Source: Natronolimnobius sp. AArcel1
GTDB taxonomy: Archaea; Halobacteriota; Halobacteria; Halobacteriales; Natrialbaceae
Length of the DNA: 64,000 nt
NCBI RefSeq assembly: GCF_011043775.1
Contig: NZ_JAAKXY010000005.1
Location: 1-64,000 of the forward strand
Reading direction: 5' to 3'
This document shows, piece by piece, positions 25,668 through 35,157 of this stretch. The notes below the pieces were generated by a model. It had not been told where the DNA came from, searched no databases, and saw only the letters and a list, made by a program, of their open reading frames with translations. Position 1 is the first letter of the stretch. Each line of letters opens with the position of its first letter. A program made the position numbers and the translations under genes.

Positions 25668-25922
25668 CTGTCTGTGTCGATTCACGGTTTTGTTCGTAGT
25701 GGTATTCGGAATTGAGATCGTGATGCGTTTTCGGTTGTATCCCCGAAGATGTCCGCTCCAGTCACCACACTGAAAGTCCGTGCTGAGCGATCAATTGTCC
25801 TCAAGCGCACCTCTGATGTGTCGTGAGGAAGCGGGGGACAGTTGTCCGCAAAAAGTAGGGCTGCGGTTGGCAGACCGTTGTTCGATTCGTTTGTTCTCGA
25901 TTACTCCCTCAGTCTGTCGTGA

Positions 25923-27638
25923 TCAATCAACGGGATCGTAGTCTGCTGGATAGTGAAGCCGGCCAGTATCGGCGTGCCACTCGAAGCCGGCATCAAGCAG
26001 GACCTGCTGGCCAGCCTCGATGTCAAATTCGAACGTCGGAACGTCCTCGGTGTACCAGAACTCGAGGTCCGGTGCGACCGGCGCGTGAGTGACCTCTGCG
26101 AAACCATCGGCACCGACGTCAACGATATCATCGCGTGGGATTGTATGGGCGCACGCTTGGCGGAGATCGATGTTTGCGAACGGTTCGCGACGTTGATTCC
26201 ACGTAATGTAGTGGAGTGAGGTCATGTTCGCGTTCTGAAGTGCGATTCCATCTTCGTCCTCAAGGTCCACGAGTTGATCCGCAGGTAGATCGAAGTTAAC
26301 CAAGTCGACTTCGCCAGTCGTGACAAGGCTGGCCGACGAGGATGCGTCGGCGGACTCGAGTCGGATCAATTCCTCGACGTTTGGTTCGTGGTGGTGCCCA
26401 TCGTGACGGCTCAGACGAACCTCTTCACCGGGTTCGAACGCTTCGAACTGGAAGGGACCGCTGCCGATAAGGTCCTCATCGATGTCAATCTCGCTAGGAT
26501 CTTCACCCTCCCAAACGTGCTGTGGAATGAGGTGGGCTTCGGCTCCAGCGAGCACTTCTGACTCCCATGTTGCGTCGGGTTGAGAGAGTTCAAACGTAAC
26601 ATCGAGGTCCGTTTCGGCCTCAGCACTTTCGAAGTTCGTCGCAACCGCTTGGAAGTCAGGACTGTTCTCGTCAGAGTACTCGAACGTAAACGCGACGTCT
26701 TCAGCCGTCACCGGTTCTCCATCATGCCATTCCATTCCCTCACGAAGCGTAATCTCATAGGTGGTATCGTCGGCCCATCCGAACTCTTCGGCCGCCCAAC
26801 TCGAGGGCATGTAGTCGTTGTCCGGATCCGGGTGCATCAACCGATCGTAAATGAGTCGGATCATGTCACGAGACGAGCGAGCCTCGAGGCCAGTGACGGG
26901 GTTGAGTGTTGGCAGCTCTTCGTGGCTGGCGATGGTGAGCATATCATCGCCTTCGGCTCCGCCATCGAGTTCGAGATTGACCATGTTCCAGATACTGGCC
27001 AGGCCGTCCTCGAGGACTTCTTGAACGTTACTGACTCGATCTTCGTTGTACGGCATTGCCCGGTCTTGGACGGCAATCGGTGAGATAACCTGCTCTTCCA
27101 TCAGATACTCGTACATCTCGTGGACGATTTCTTGCCGATCGTCTTCGTCGACAGCTTCGCGCTGTTCCGCCATCCACTCTTCGTACTCTTCGCTATCGTG
27201 TCCGGACGTGTTATCTCCACCTTCACCGAGTGCGGCTTGAGAAAACGCACGAAGGAGGGCGTCGGGATCGTATCCGTCGAGGTAACGCATCGGGGCACAG
27301 TCGAAATCCCGCGTGTCGAACACCCGCTCGAGGTGTGCGTCGAGAGCGCGAGAGTTGTAATCGACTTCGAGTCCGAGCTCTTCCATGTAACCAGCATGTT
27401 CTTCGCCGTACCAGTACCGAAGCGGTGAATCGGGATCAAGGTTTTCGTACGCGACCGTGGGAACCTCTTCACCATCCGGATCTTCAGCGACACCCTCTTC
27501 GGGCGCTGTGTCTTCGTCGTCTCCACCGACACACCCGGTAACCGTCACGACGCCTGCAACCCCTGCTGCTTGTATAAATCGTCGTCGGGTCTGGCCATTC
27601 TGTACGCTTAACTGCACCTGTCTGGCATTGTCTACCAT
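25923..27638 (-). CDS. Solute-binding lipoprotein of the peptide/oligosaccharide family (SBP family 5), apparently circularly permuted
   Basis: 571 residues with a Tat lipoprotein signal (TRRRFIQAAGVAGVVTVTGC, lipobox Cys36). The order of the mature parts is unusual. Residues about 60-225 look like the distal C-terminal lobe of family 5 (GYMEELGLEVDYNSRALDAH, then DFDCAPMRYLDGYDPDALL, and a closing EIVHEMYEYLMEEQVISPIA helix). Residues 233-571 look like the family's normal N-terminus and middle (LTIASHEELPTLNPVTG, TYEITLREGMEWHDGEPVTA, IGSGPFQFEAFEPGEEV), ending at the point where the first part would continue. Together they make up one complete protein. It is transcribed away from the permease genes at 28045 and should feed that importer. 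The ligand is unknown; the neighbours suggest a sugar or sugar acid oligomer. Confidence 0.85.
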   Translation of the reverse strand: MVDNARQVQLSVQNGQTRRRFIQAAGVAGVVTVTGCVGGDDEDTAPEEGVAEDPDGEEVPTVAYENLDPDSPLRYWYGEEHAGYMEELGLEVDYNSRALDAHLERVFDTRDFDCAPMRYLDGYDPDALLRAFSQAALGEGGDNTSGHDSEEYEEWMAEQREAVDEDDRQEIVHEMYEYLMEEQVISPIAVQDRAMPYNEDRVSNVQEVLEDGLASIWNMVNLELDGGAEGDDMLTIASHEELPTLNPVTGLEARSSRDMIRLIYDRLMHPDPDNDYMPSSWAAEEFGWADDTTYEITLREGMEWHDGEPVTAEDVAFTFEYSDENSPDFQAVATNFESAEAETDLDVTFELSQPDATWESEVLAGAEAHLIPQHVWEGEDPSEIDIDEDLIGSGPFQFEAFEPGEEVRLSRHDGHHHEPNVEELIRLESADASSSASLVTTGEVDLVNFDLPADQLVDLEDEDGIALQNANMTSLHYITWNQRREPFANIDLRQACAHTIPRDDIVDVGADGFAEVTHAPVAPDLEFWYTEDVPTFEFDIEAGQQVLLDAGFEWHADTGRLHYPADYDPVD

Positions 27639-28044
27639 ATCTGTGTGATAGATTCGTCCACCATAATAAAATTTTATACGGTATTCTGCCCCCTACTATG
27701 ATAATCTATGGTCAACATTTGGTATTAAAACCTTTCCAACGTCTATATCGCCTTTCAGTCACTCTCAGGTGGTAATTCAATCGGTGGGGAACCGGGTTCG
27801 TGAAATCACCCTTACCAATTTTCGACCTCGAGCCAAAACCGAGACGGTTCATCGTCATTGTGTCGGGGCAATTGTCTCTGTGACCATCATAACTTATTTA
27901 TCATAGTATTACGCACGTCAACATGTGACAGTGATACGAGAAACAAGCGTGCAGCAAACAGTCTCGCGAACAACAACCCGTCAGTTGGAACTGTCGTGGA
28001 ATCGGAGTGATCGTCTTCAGAATCGAATACAGGTGTAATCGATA
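27639..28044. promoter_or_regulatory. Divergent promoter region between the binding protein and the ABC operon
   Basis: 406 bases without a gene. A TATA-like block (aataaaattttata, about 27666-27679) faces left towards the binding protein. Another (acttatttatc, about 27892-27902) faces right and would give the permease operon a leader of about 120 bases. Before the permease ATG there is a weak purine stretch (aggtg). An atggt...accat-type arrangement occurs near the left promoter, but no perfect operator is seen. Confidence 0.5.
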
Positions 28045-29022
28045 ATGAATATGCAACGTTATGTGGCCAGACGAATCGGGCAACTGATGGTCACTTACTT
28101 CGCGTTCCTGACGCTGCTCTTCGTCATCTTTCGACTTGCACCGGGGGATCCGACGACAATGTTCCTCCTTGAAGGAATGACTCCCGAAGAGCGCGAGGCA
28201 ATTCTTCAACGGTGGGGGCTTGATCAGCCCTTGTACGTACAGTACTACGAGTACCTCGGACAATTGTTGACGCTTGATCTAGGTCAATCGATCCGATATG
28301 AACAGCCGGTGACCGACATTCTTTGGACCCGGTTCTGGAACACGGTGTTGCTCATGGGGCCCGCTTTCTTCCTATCCTACATCATCGGCGTAGGTATCGG
28401 CGCGTTCATGGGCTGGGTTCGCGGGACCGTCAAAGAGAAAGGTGGCATCGTGCTCACGCTCATCGCCCGCTCCTCGCCGGAGTTCTGGACGGGTATTGTC
28501 CTGCTGACCGTGTTCTCGTTCTGGCTCGGATGGTTCCCCTCGGGCGGCATGCGAGCTCCTGGATACGAGGCCGCGACGTTCTGGGACCGATACCTTTCGC
28601 TGGATTTCGTTCACCACATGATACTGCCGCTCATGACCGGCGTCGTCTTCTACATGGCGACGCCTGCGCTGTTGATGCGCAGTAGCATGATCCAGGTGTT
28701 GAATTCCGATTTCATCGAGATCAAGAAAGCAGAGGGACATCCAGAATGGATTATCCTCTACAAGTACGCGGCGCGAAACTCCATCCTTCCCATCACGACT
28801 GTCGTGGCAATCGTTGTTGGTGTGGCACTTGGCGGCTCGCTCGTCATCGAGACGATCTTCAGTTGGCCGGGAATGGGCCGGGAGATGGTTGACTCGGTAC
28901 AGTACAACGATTATCCAGTTGCACAGGCGGTGTTCTTCCTGATGGGTAGTGTAGTTATCTTCATGAACTTTGTCGCCGACATCGTGTACGTTTACCTGGA
29001 TCCACGGGTGAAATACGAATGA
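28045..29022 (+). CDS. ABC importer permease, DppB/OppB type
   Basis: 325 residues; a start at 28051 is equally possible (Met-Asn-Met). There are six membrane helices, with a first helix directly at the N-terminus (RRIGQLMVTYFAFLTLLFVI) followed by the RLAPGDPTTMF segment typical of DppB. The binding-protein-dependent transport loop is KKAEGHPEWIILYKYAARNS, with the conserved E-A-x3-G pattern modified to E-G. It also has the SWPGMGREMVDSVQYNDYP ending of the family. It forms the membrane channel with the next gene, which it overlaps by four bases (ATGA). The transporter would import peptides or oligosaccharides. Confidence 0.92.
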   Translation: MNMQRYVARRIGQLMVTYFAFLTLLFVIFRLAPGDPTTMFLLEGMTPEEREAILQRWGLDQPLYVQYYEYLGQLLTLDLGQSIRYEQPVTDILWTRFWNTVLLMGPAFFLSYIIGVGIGAFMGWVRGTVKEKGGIVLTLIARSSPEFWTGIVLLTVFSFWLGWFPSGGMRAPGYEAATFWDRYLSLDFVHHMILPLMTGVVFYMATPALLMRSSMIQVLNSDFIEIKKAEGHPEWIILYKYAARNSILPITTVVAIVVGVALGGSLVIETIFSWPGMGREMVDSVQYNDYPVAQAVFFLMGSVVIFMNFVADIVYVYLDPRVKYE

Positions 29023-29951
29023 GCAGCGAGACACAACCGAAGTCAGAAACAGGAACGGCGAATCGGTTCGTCAGTAAGCGACGGATGAAGAAGCTATCAC
29101 AGGATCTCTCGACGCTTTGGAGAGTGATTCGAAGAGATCGCCTCGCGGTTATCGGTGTCGGAATACTCGTCGTGTATCTGGCTGTTGCCGCCTTCGGTGA
29201 ACTCCTTGCGCCACACGAACCAGGTGAGACACAGCGGGCAGGCGGCGAAGTGCTTCGAACCGAGGGACCGACGGCCGGTTACTGGTTCGGAACGACGAAC
29301 TACGGCGAAGATATCCTTTCGCAGGTCATTATATCGACGCGCGTTTCGGTCATGGTCGGACTGGCCGCCGCGGCGATGGCGGTCTTCATCGGTGCGAACG
29401 TGGCCCTGATCAGTGCCTATTACGGGGGCTGGGTTGACGACATCCTCATGCGAGTCGTCGACATCGCATACGGGCTGCCGTTCCTCCCGTTCGTGATCGT
29501 ACTGGTATTCATCCTCGGCGCGAACATCTGGAACATCATCATCGTTATTGCAGCCATCCTATGGCGCGATTCCGCACGGGTCGTTCGGTCTGAAGTACTC
29601 TCGCAGAAACAGCGACCCTACGTGAAATCTGCCCGTGCCATTGGGGCGAGCGATATTCGAATCATGTATCGGCACATTCTCCCCAACGTGTTGCCGCTTA
29701 TCGGCCTCTATGCCGCGTTTGCGGTCGCCTACGCAATCATCTACGAAGCCAGCATTGCGTTCCTTGGATTCGGCGACCCAACGCTTTACTCGTGGGGACA
29801 AATGCTGTTCCAGGCCTACCAGTCCGGCGCGATCCGCTACGCCTGGTGGTGGGTCCTGCCACCGGGTGTTGCCCTCATGCTGATCGTAATGGCCGTCTTC
29901 TTCATTGGACGGGCGCTCGAACAAATCACTAATCCGGAGTTGAGACACTAA
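29019..29951 (+). CDS. ABC importer permease, DppC/OppC type
   Basis: 310 residues, with an N-terminal cytoplasmic tail of about 35 residues before the first helix (VIGVGILVVYLAVAAFGELL). The DppC landmark GYWFGTTNYGEDILSQVI follows, where most members read GTD-x-G-RD. The coupling loop is SARAIGASDIRIMYRHILPN and the C-terminal ends with ALEQITNPELRH. The start overlaps the stop of the DppB-like gene, and the stop overlaps the ATG of the first ATPase gene by one base, so the four transporter genes form one tight operon. Confidence 0.92.
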   Translation: MSSETQPKSETGTANRFVSKRRMKKLSQDLSTLWRVIRRDRLAVIGVGILVVYLAVAAFGELLAPHEPGETQRAGGEVLRTEGPTAGYWFGTTNYGEDILSQVIISTRVSVMVGLAAAAMAVFIGANVALISAYYGGWVDDILMRVVDIAYGLPFLPFVIVLVFILGANIWNIIIVIAAILWRDSARVVRSEVLSQKQRPYVKSARAIGASDIRIMYRHILPNVLPLIGLYAAFAVAYAIIYEASIAFLGFGDPTLYSWGQMLFQAYQSGAIRYAWWWVLPPGVALMLIVMAVFFIGRALEQITNPELRH

Positions 29952-31024
29952 TGCTCGAAATCAACGATCTCAAGACGTACTACGAAACCGACGACGGCAA
30001 GTTCGTACATGCCGTCGACGGCGTCTCGATCAACGTTGAGGAACAGGAAACACTCGGACTCGTCGGCGAGTCCGGCTGTGGCAAGACAACGCTTGCGAAG
30101 TCGATCATCCGGTTGTTACCTCGAAACGGTGAGGTTGTCGACGGCGAAGTTTCGCTTCACGGCAAAGAAATCACCGAGATGAGCGACAAAGAACTCCGCC
30201 AGGAGATTCGGTGGACGGAAATTTCGATGATCCCGCAGACGGCAATGAACGGGTTTGACCCCGTAAAGACCGTCGGAAAGCAGATCGTCGACGTCATCCG
30301 TCGTCACGAGGATACGCCCAAAGCCGAAGCACGGGAGCGGGCCAAAGAGCTGTTTGAGAACCTTGGCCTCGAGGGGAGTCGAATTGACGATTATCCCCAC
30401 CAGTTCTCCGGTGGGATGGCTCAACGGGCGATGATTGCGATGGCACTTGCCCTGTCGCCGTCGATTATCCTGGCCGACGAGCCAACCACAGCACTCGACG
30501 TGATGATCCAAGATCGGATTCTCCGCCAGATCGACGAGCTACAAGAGGAGTTCGAGACAGCGATGATTATGATTACACACGACATGTCCGTCGTTTCGGA
30601 GAACTGTGACAAGATTGCCGTGATGTACGGTGGTCGCGTCGCCGAGTATGCCGACGCGCGGACAGTCATCAAGCAGCCACGCCATCCCTATACGATGGGG
30701 ATGCGAAACGCGTTCCCCGACATCTCACAGGACTCGCAGGATCTCATTTCGATTCCTGGTACGCCGCCGGAGGTGACCGATCCAGACGAGGGATGTCGTT
30801 TCGCACCACGGTGTCCGTTCGCAGAGGACGATTGCTGGGATGTGACGCCTGAACCGGAAGAGTACGATGGGCAGGTTGTCCGCTGTCACCGCTCAGACGA
30901 AGCCGAAGAGTTGCGGGAGCTTGCAAAGAAGAAAGAGACGTGGATGGACGAACCGGCCGAAGCCGAGTCGTCGGAGTCTGACGACCGGCGCGGTGACACG
31001 CTGACGGAGGTGAACGATGACTAA
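29951..31024 (+). CDS. ABC importer ATP-binding protein, DppD/OppD type
   Basis: 357 residues. Walker A GESGCGKTT is at 39-47, the signature is FSGGMAQRAMIAMALAL, Walker B is IILADEPTTALD, followed by the H-loop Met-Ile-Thr-His-Asp. After the nucleotide domain comes the oligopeptide-transporter C-terminal extension with a four-Cys cluster pattern (EGCRFAPRCPFAEDDCW then VVRCH), common in Dpp/Opp ATPases and often binding an Fe-S cluster. The ATG overlaps the preceding TAA. The gene end overlaps the next ATPase by eight bases. An acidic, Ser-rich tail closes the protein. Confidence 0.93.
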   Translation: MLEINDLKTYYETDDGKFVHAVDGVSINVEEQETLGLVGESGCGKTTLAKSIIRLLPRNGEVVDGEVSLHGKEITEMSDKELRQEIRWTEISMIPQTAMNGFDPVKTVGKQIVDVIRRHEDTPKAEARERAKELFENLGLEGSRIDDYPHQFSGGMAQRAMIAMALALSPSIILADEPTTALDVMIQDRILRQIDELQEEFETAMIMITHDMSVVSENCDKIAVMYGGRVAEYADARTVIKQPRHPYTMGMRNAFPDISQDSQDLISIPGTPPEVTDPDEGCRFAPRCPFAEDDCWDVTPEPEEYDGQVVRCHRSDEAEELRELAKKKETWMDEPAEAESSESDDRRGDTLTEVNDD

Positions 31025-32108
31025 CTCGGCACCGAATGGCGACCCGAAAGTACGGACACAGGGACTGAAAAAGCAGTTCAGCGCGGACACCAATCTGCTC
31101 TCGAGGCTGCTCGGAACCGGCGAAGAAGAGACGGTCAAAGCAGTCGACGGCGTTGACCTTGAGATCTACGAGGGTGAGTCGCTTGGTATCGCCGGTGAGT
31201 CCGGCTGTGGGAAGAGTACGCTGGGTGAAACGCTTCTCCAGTTGTACGAACCCACGGATGGCCAGATATTCTTCGATGGACAGGATATTACAGGTATGGA
31301 GTCGATCGACGACGCCGAGTTCCGGACCGAGGCGCAGATTATTCAGCAGGATCCCTACCAGTCGATCAATCCGCGCTTTACGGTCTACAACTGGGTCAAA
31401 GAGCCACTCGACGTTCACGGAATTGGTTCCGAGAAAGAGCGTGAACGACGCGTCCTCGAGGCAATCGAGATGGCCGGTTTGCAGCCAGCGGAGGCGTTTG
31501 CCAACGAGTACCCGACGGAACTTTCGGGCGGTGAGCGCCAGCGCGTCGGGATCGCGCGAGCGATTGTCTTGCGGCCGTCGTTTATGGTGGCTGACGAGCC
31601 GACGAGTATGCTCGACGTAAGCGTTCGTGCGAGTATTCTGGACACGCTCAACCGGCTCCAAGCGGAGTTGGATCTGGCGATCATGTACATTAGCCACGAT
31701 CTCTCACTGCTGAAACACACTTGCGATCGAATTGCGATCATGTATCTCGGGAGAGTCGTTGAGCAGGGGCCGGCGACGGAGGTCATTAACGATCCGAAAC
31801 ACCCCTACACGAAGGCACTCGTCTCCTCGACGCCGATCGTTGATCCAGACGAAGATCGCGAGCCGATCGAGATCGAAGGCGAGGTACCCGATCCGGTCGA
31901 TCTCGCGCCTGGCTGTCGGTTCGCGCCGCGCTGTCCCGAGGCCCGTGAAGAGTGTCGGGCGGACGAACCCCACATGTACGATGTCGGTGAGGGCGAGCAC
32001 ATCGCCCGCTGTGTCCTCTACGACGACGATATCGACGCGGAAGTAACGATGGGAATGGGAACAAACGACGCGAACGCGGATACGGAAGCTGAAATCGGCT
32101 CGGACTGA
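31017..32108 (+). CDS. ABC importer ATP-binding protein, DppF/OppF type
   Basis: 363 residues. Walker A GESGCGKST lies at 60-68, the Q-loop in IIQQDPYQSINPRF, the signature in LSGGERQRVGIARAI, and Walker B in MVADEPTSMLDVSVRAS. The C-terminal extension has the four-Cys pattern GCRFAPRCPEAREECR and a final IARCV. It forms the second half of the ATPase dimer with the gene upstream and closes the operon. An acidic tail rich in Asn, Asp and Glu is haloarchaeal. A T-rich stretch follows the stop. Confidence 0.93.
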   Translation: MTNSAPNGDPKVRTQGLKKQFSADTNLLSRLLGTGEEETVKAVDGVDLEIYEGESLGIAGESGCGKSTLGETLLQLYEPTDGQIFFDGQDITGMESIDDAEFRTEAQIIQQDPYQSINPRFTVYNWVKEPLDVHGIGSEKERERRVLEAIEMAGLQPAEAFANEYPTELSGGERQRVGIARAIVLRPSFMVADEPTSMLDVSVRASILDTLNRLQAELDLAIMYISHDLSLLKHTCDRIAIMYLGRVVEQGPATEVINDPKHPYTKALVSSTPIVDPDEDREPIEIEGEVPDPVDLAPGCRFAPRCPEAREECRADEPHMYDVGEGEHIARCVLYDDDIDAEVTMGMGTNDANADTEAEIGSD

Positions 32109-32118
32109 ATTCGCGACG

Positions 32119-32130
32119 TTTTTCTTTTGT
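32119..32130 (+). terminator. T-rich terminator of the ABC operon
   Basis: tttttcttttgt ten bases after the DppF-type stop. Archaeal termination often occurs at such T runs without a hairpin. The downstream gene is on the other strand. Confidence 0.5.
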
Positions 32131-32206
32131 TCGACCTCGGAGCAAGGTTTGACCGGAACGGAGCGTCCAACTGCTTGAGTTGGACTAATTACTCCCTGAT
32201 TGTCGC

Positions 32207-32986
32207 CTATCGAACCGTGTAGCCACCATCGATAGTGATTGATTCGCCAGTGACGTACGACGCGGCGTCGGAGGCGAGATAGACCGCGAGCGACCCAATG
32301 TCTTCTGGTTGGGCCATCTCTTCCTGTAGCATACCGTCGTACCAGACGGCGGCCATCTCAGGATCGGTCTCGAGGACACCCTCAATCAAATCCGTGCGGA
32401 CATAACCGGGATTGATCGTATTAACGCGAATGCCGTACTCAGCCCACTCCGACGCGAGTTGGCGGGTGAGCCCATCGACACCGGATTTTGAGGCCTGATA
32501 ACTGGCCTGAGGTTGTGGATGGTTCGCGATGAATGAAGAGATTGAGGAGACGGTGATGACCGAGCCACCGTCGTTGTCGATCATCTCCCGGCCCACGCGC
32601 TTCGAACACAGGTACGCTCCAGTAAGGTTTGACTCGAGAACGTTACTCCACGTCTCGAGGGTCATCTCTTCGGCAGGGGCGTTTCGGACGATACCGGCGT
32701 TGTTGACCAACACGTCGACCGAACCGAACGCGTTGACTGTGGCTTTAACCAGTTGGTCAACGTCGTCCTCATCGGTGATGTCTGCCGGAATCGCTTCAAC
32801 GGTCGCATCGGTTTCCGTGGCGATGTCGGTGGCGGCCTTTTGACCTCTCTCACCATCTCGGTTCGCAATTACGACGTCTGCGCCGGCTGTGGCGAGTGCC
32901 GTCGCGATTCCTTTTCCGATGCCCCGGTTCCCGCCAGTCACGATCGCGGTGTTACCTGCGAGGCTAAATTGCTCGAGAACGCTCAT
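32207..32986 (-). CDS. Classical SDR oxidoreductase (paralogue of 36190-36957)
   Basis: 259 residues from ATG 32986 (MSVLEQFSLAGNTAIVTGG). Another Met nine residues upstream is rejected because a TATA box (atttatgct on the minus strand, 33006-33014) lies about 25 bases before 32986, as for a leaderless gene, and the paralogue begins identically. It has TGGNRGIGKG for the cofactor, NNAG, the catalytic Ser (SSISSF region), Tyr-Gln-Ala-Ser-Lys (YxxxK), and a closing VTGESITIDGGYTVR. The family includes gluconate 5-dehydrogenase-like and sugar or sugar-acid dehydrogenases. The acidic ANRDGERG after the second strand suggests the NAD(H)/NADP(H) preference cannot be read simply. Confidence 0.9.
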   Translation of the reverse strand: MSVLEQFSLAGNTAIVTGGNRGIGKGIATALATAGADVVIANRDGERGQKAATDIATETDATVEAIPADITDEDDVDQLVKATVNAFGSVDVLVNNAGIVRNAPAEEMTLETWSNVLESNLTGAYLCSKRVGREMIDNDGGSVITVSSISSFIANHPQPQASYQASKSGVDGLTRQLASEWAEYGIRVNTINPGYVRTDLIEGVLETDPEMAAVWYDGMLQEEMAQPEDIGSLAVYLASDAASYVTGESITIDGGYTVR

Positions 32987-33041
32987 ACCTCCATTATTGA
33001 TTGCGGATAGCATAAATGATAGGACGATCAGAACACGGAAC

Positions 33042-33124
33042 TATAGTAGCTACTGACAGTCAGTGCACACCCAATCGCACGACGGCTATGCGATTGGGCG
33101 TAAACAGTTTCAGTTGTTACTATA
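33042..33124. repeat. 83-base MITE-like structured repeat, copy 2
   Basis: Starts tatagtagctactgacagt and ends cagttgttactata; the ends match copy 1 at 9941-10023. The interior hairpin pairs CCCAATCGCA with TGCGATTGGG. Relative to copy 1 two stem pairs have changed on both sides at once (T-A to C-G, C-G to A-T). It lies between two divergent SDR genes, just outside both of their TATA boxes. Confidence 0.8.
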
Positions 33125-33189
33125 GGCCCCGAGAACCATCACGCGGGTGGCCCGAGGATTTATGTGAGAGATCACTGATATACGGTCAC

Positions 33190-34002
33190 ATGGAACTCGC
33201 GCTTACGGAGAAGACAGCAATCGTCACCGGCGGCAGTCAGGGTATCGGTCGAGCAATCGCGGCATCGCTCGCCACCGAGGGTGCGTCGGTTGTAATTGCA
33301 GCGCGCACCAACCCGGAAGCCGCCGCCGCAGAGATTGAGGAGACGGCTGCGTCGGCCAGCGGAAACGTGCTCGGTGTCGCGGCGGACGTTACCGATCCCG
33401 ACGATGTCGACCGCCTCGTGGAAACGACGCTTGAGGCGTACGGGGAGATCGACGTGCTCGTCAACAACGTTGGCATCGTTGGCAGCGAGAGGCCGTTTCA
33501 CGAGATACCCGACGAAGAGTGGAATCGCGTTCTTGAGACGAATATTATGTCCACGGTTCGCGTCACGCGAACAGTGTTGTCGCATATGCGCGATCGCGGT
33601 TCGGGATCCATTATTAACATCACCTCCGAGGCGGGAACCCAGCCAGATCCCTTCAAGACGCACTATGACGCGAGCAAGGCGGCAATGATTAACATGACGA
33701 AGAACCTTTCAAAGACCTACGGCGAGGAGGGAATCCGTGTCAACGCGGTCTCCCCGGCGACGACAAAGACGCCGCTTGTCGAGGACATTTTCGAAGAACG
33801 TGCCGAAGAAACAGGCAAACCGATCGAACGGGTCGAACAGGCGTTTCTCGAGGAGGAGAAACCAGGTGTAGTCACGGGGCGACTCGGCAAGCCAGAGGAT
33901 GTTGGGAACGTAGTTGCGTTCCTAGCATCCGACAAGGCAGAGTTCGTCCACGGTGCAAACTGGCGTGTTGACGGTGGATCTATCTGGACGATGGACGCCT
34001 AG
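33190..34002 (+). CDS. Classical SDR oxidoreductase
   Basis: 270 residues from ATG 33190 (MELALTEKTAIVTGGSQGIG). A TATA box (gatttatgtg, 33156-33165) lies about 28 bases upstream, a leaderless arrangement; in-frame sequence further upstream crosses the repeat and is non-coding. It has TGGSQGIG, NNVG, the Ser of NITSEAGTQ, Tyr-Asp-Ala-Ser-Lys as YxxxK, and FVHGANWRVDGGSIWTM at the end. It differs from the two paralogous SDRs in the cluster. The IAARTNPEA segment after the second strand carries an Arg often seen in NADP-preferring enzymes. It is a probable sugar or sugar-acid dehydrogenase by context. Confidence 0.9.
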   Translation: MELALTEKTAIVTGGSQGIGRAIAASLATEGASVVIAARTNPEAAAAEIEETAASASGNVLGVAADVTDPDDVDRLVETTLEAYGEIDVLVNNVGIVGSERPFHEIPDEEWNRVLETNIMSTVRVTRTVLSHMRDRGSGSIINITSEAGTQPDPFKTHYDASKAAMINMTKNLSKTYGEEGIRVNAVSPATTKTPLVEDIFEERAEETGKPIERVEQAFLEEEKPGVVTGRLGKPEDVGNVVAFLASDKAEFVHGANWRVDGGSIWTMDA

Positions 34003-34011
34003 GCGAACTCG

Positions 34012-35034
34012 TTATTCTTTTGCCGCGCTCGTCTCGAGCGACAATGACGTCTCAACTGTTTCCCCGGCCTCGAGATGATTCGCCGTTCCGCGCTTGATTT
34101 GGCCGTCCAGTCCCGCTTCGGTCGGCACGGATGTCGCGGGCTCTAAGCCAACGTTGTAGTTGTGGCCAAAGTACGGCCCAGCCTCGAAACCAGCAAAGGA
34201 ACCTCAGTACCAGACGTACTCGTAGAGGCCGGCGTCAAACTCGACAGTCGCTGCGAGGTCACTATCTGAGTTCGAGACGGTGTATCGACCCTCGTTCAGG
34301 TTGGCGAACGCCGCCAGATCGTGGACGTGATCCTCGCTGGGCGGGAACTTACGCATGTCGACGCCGCCGTCGTCAGTCTCGCAAATCGGATACTCGAACT
34401 CGGCACCGTTTGGCAAGCGGCGTGTCTCCGGATCGTGGTCGAGGTCGGTGAGCACGTGCTCACGGTCAATATCGAGGGCCGCTGCAGGATTGACGAGCGG
34501 TTCGCCAAGCGCAATGTGCTGGAGCCAGGAGTAGTCGACACCGACTTCGCCATTGTTGGTGGCAGTTTCGTCCCACTGCAGCGCCGACACACCGCGTCCG
34601 AGGGTGAGTTTTCGTTCGATGTACAGCGGGTAGCAAGTAAGGTCCGTTGAGAGACGAACGCCGACGCGGTCGGCCTCTTCGATGGCCACAACATCGAAAG
34701 GGACGAGTGTCGACTCGCCGTGGAGCGCGAGCGTCGCACCGTGTTGGGTCGAAGGGCCGCCCGCAACGGGGAGAACGCTGTTCCATCCACCAGGGCAGTA
34801 GTCCATGAATGTGAAGTCATCGTCAGGCGCACCGATCTGGCCAGCCGACGGTGCCCGCCACTCGTGGGGTGCCTCGAGGAGGACGTTCACGTCAGTCTGC
34901 TTGTCCCGTATCTCGGTTACGTCGCCTCCTTTTCCGGCCAACATCTCGACGCGAAGGTGCTTGTTCTCGAGAAAGACGGTGTCGATACCACGGCGTTTGT
35001 ACTCGTCTGAACGGTTAGCTCGGACATTGGTCCA
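34012..35034 (-). pseudogene. Decayed aldose 1-epimerase-like (DUF4432-type) gene
   Basis: A continuous minus-strand reading frame of a mutarotase-like protein, broken by TGA 34204-34206 and without a good start codon. The coding resemblance runs upstream of the first Met (34944) through RGIDTVFLENKHLRVEML, but no ATG or GTG exists before a stop near 35040. After the internal TGA the same frame continues with FAGFEAGPYFGHNYNVGLEP and a normal family ending to TAA at 34012. The codon hit by TGA lies in a LWYW-like segment where Trp is usual. Aldose epimerases interconvert anomers before a sugar dehydrogenase. One nonsense change plus loss of the start suggests recent inactivation, though a sequencing error in the TGA cannot be excluded. 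Confidence 0.75.
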
Positions 35035-35157
35035 GATGTATTGTCACTCTACAACACCGTTTTTGATGGCTGTGTCTCCATTTTGATGGTCAGTGTAAAT
35101 TTGCTGACGGCAATAGTCGTTTGAAGGACCATGCTACTAAGTACCGTGGCCATCGGT

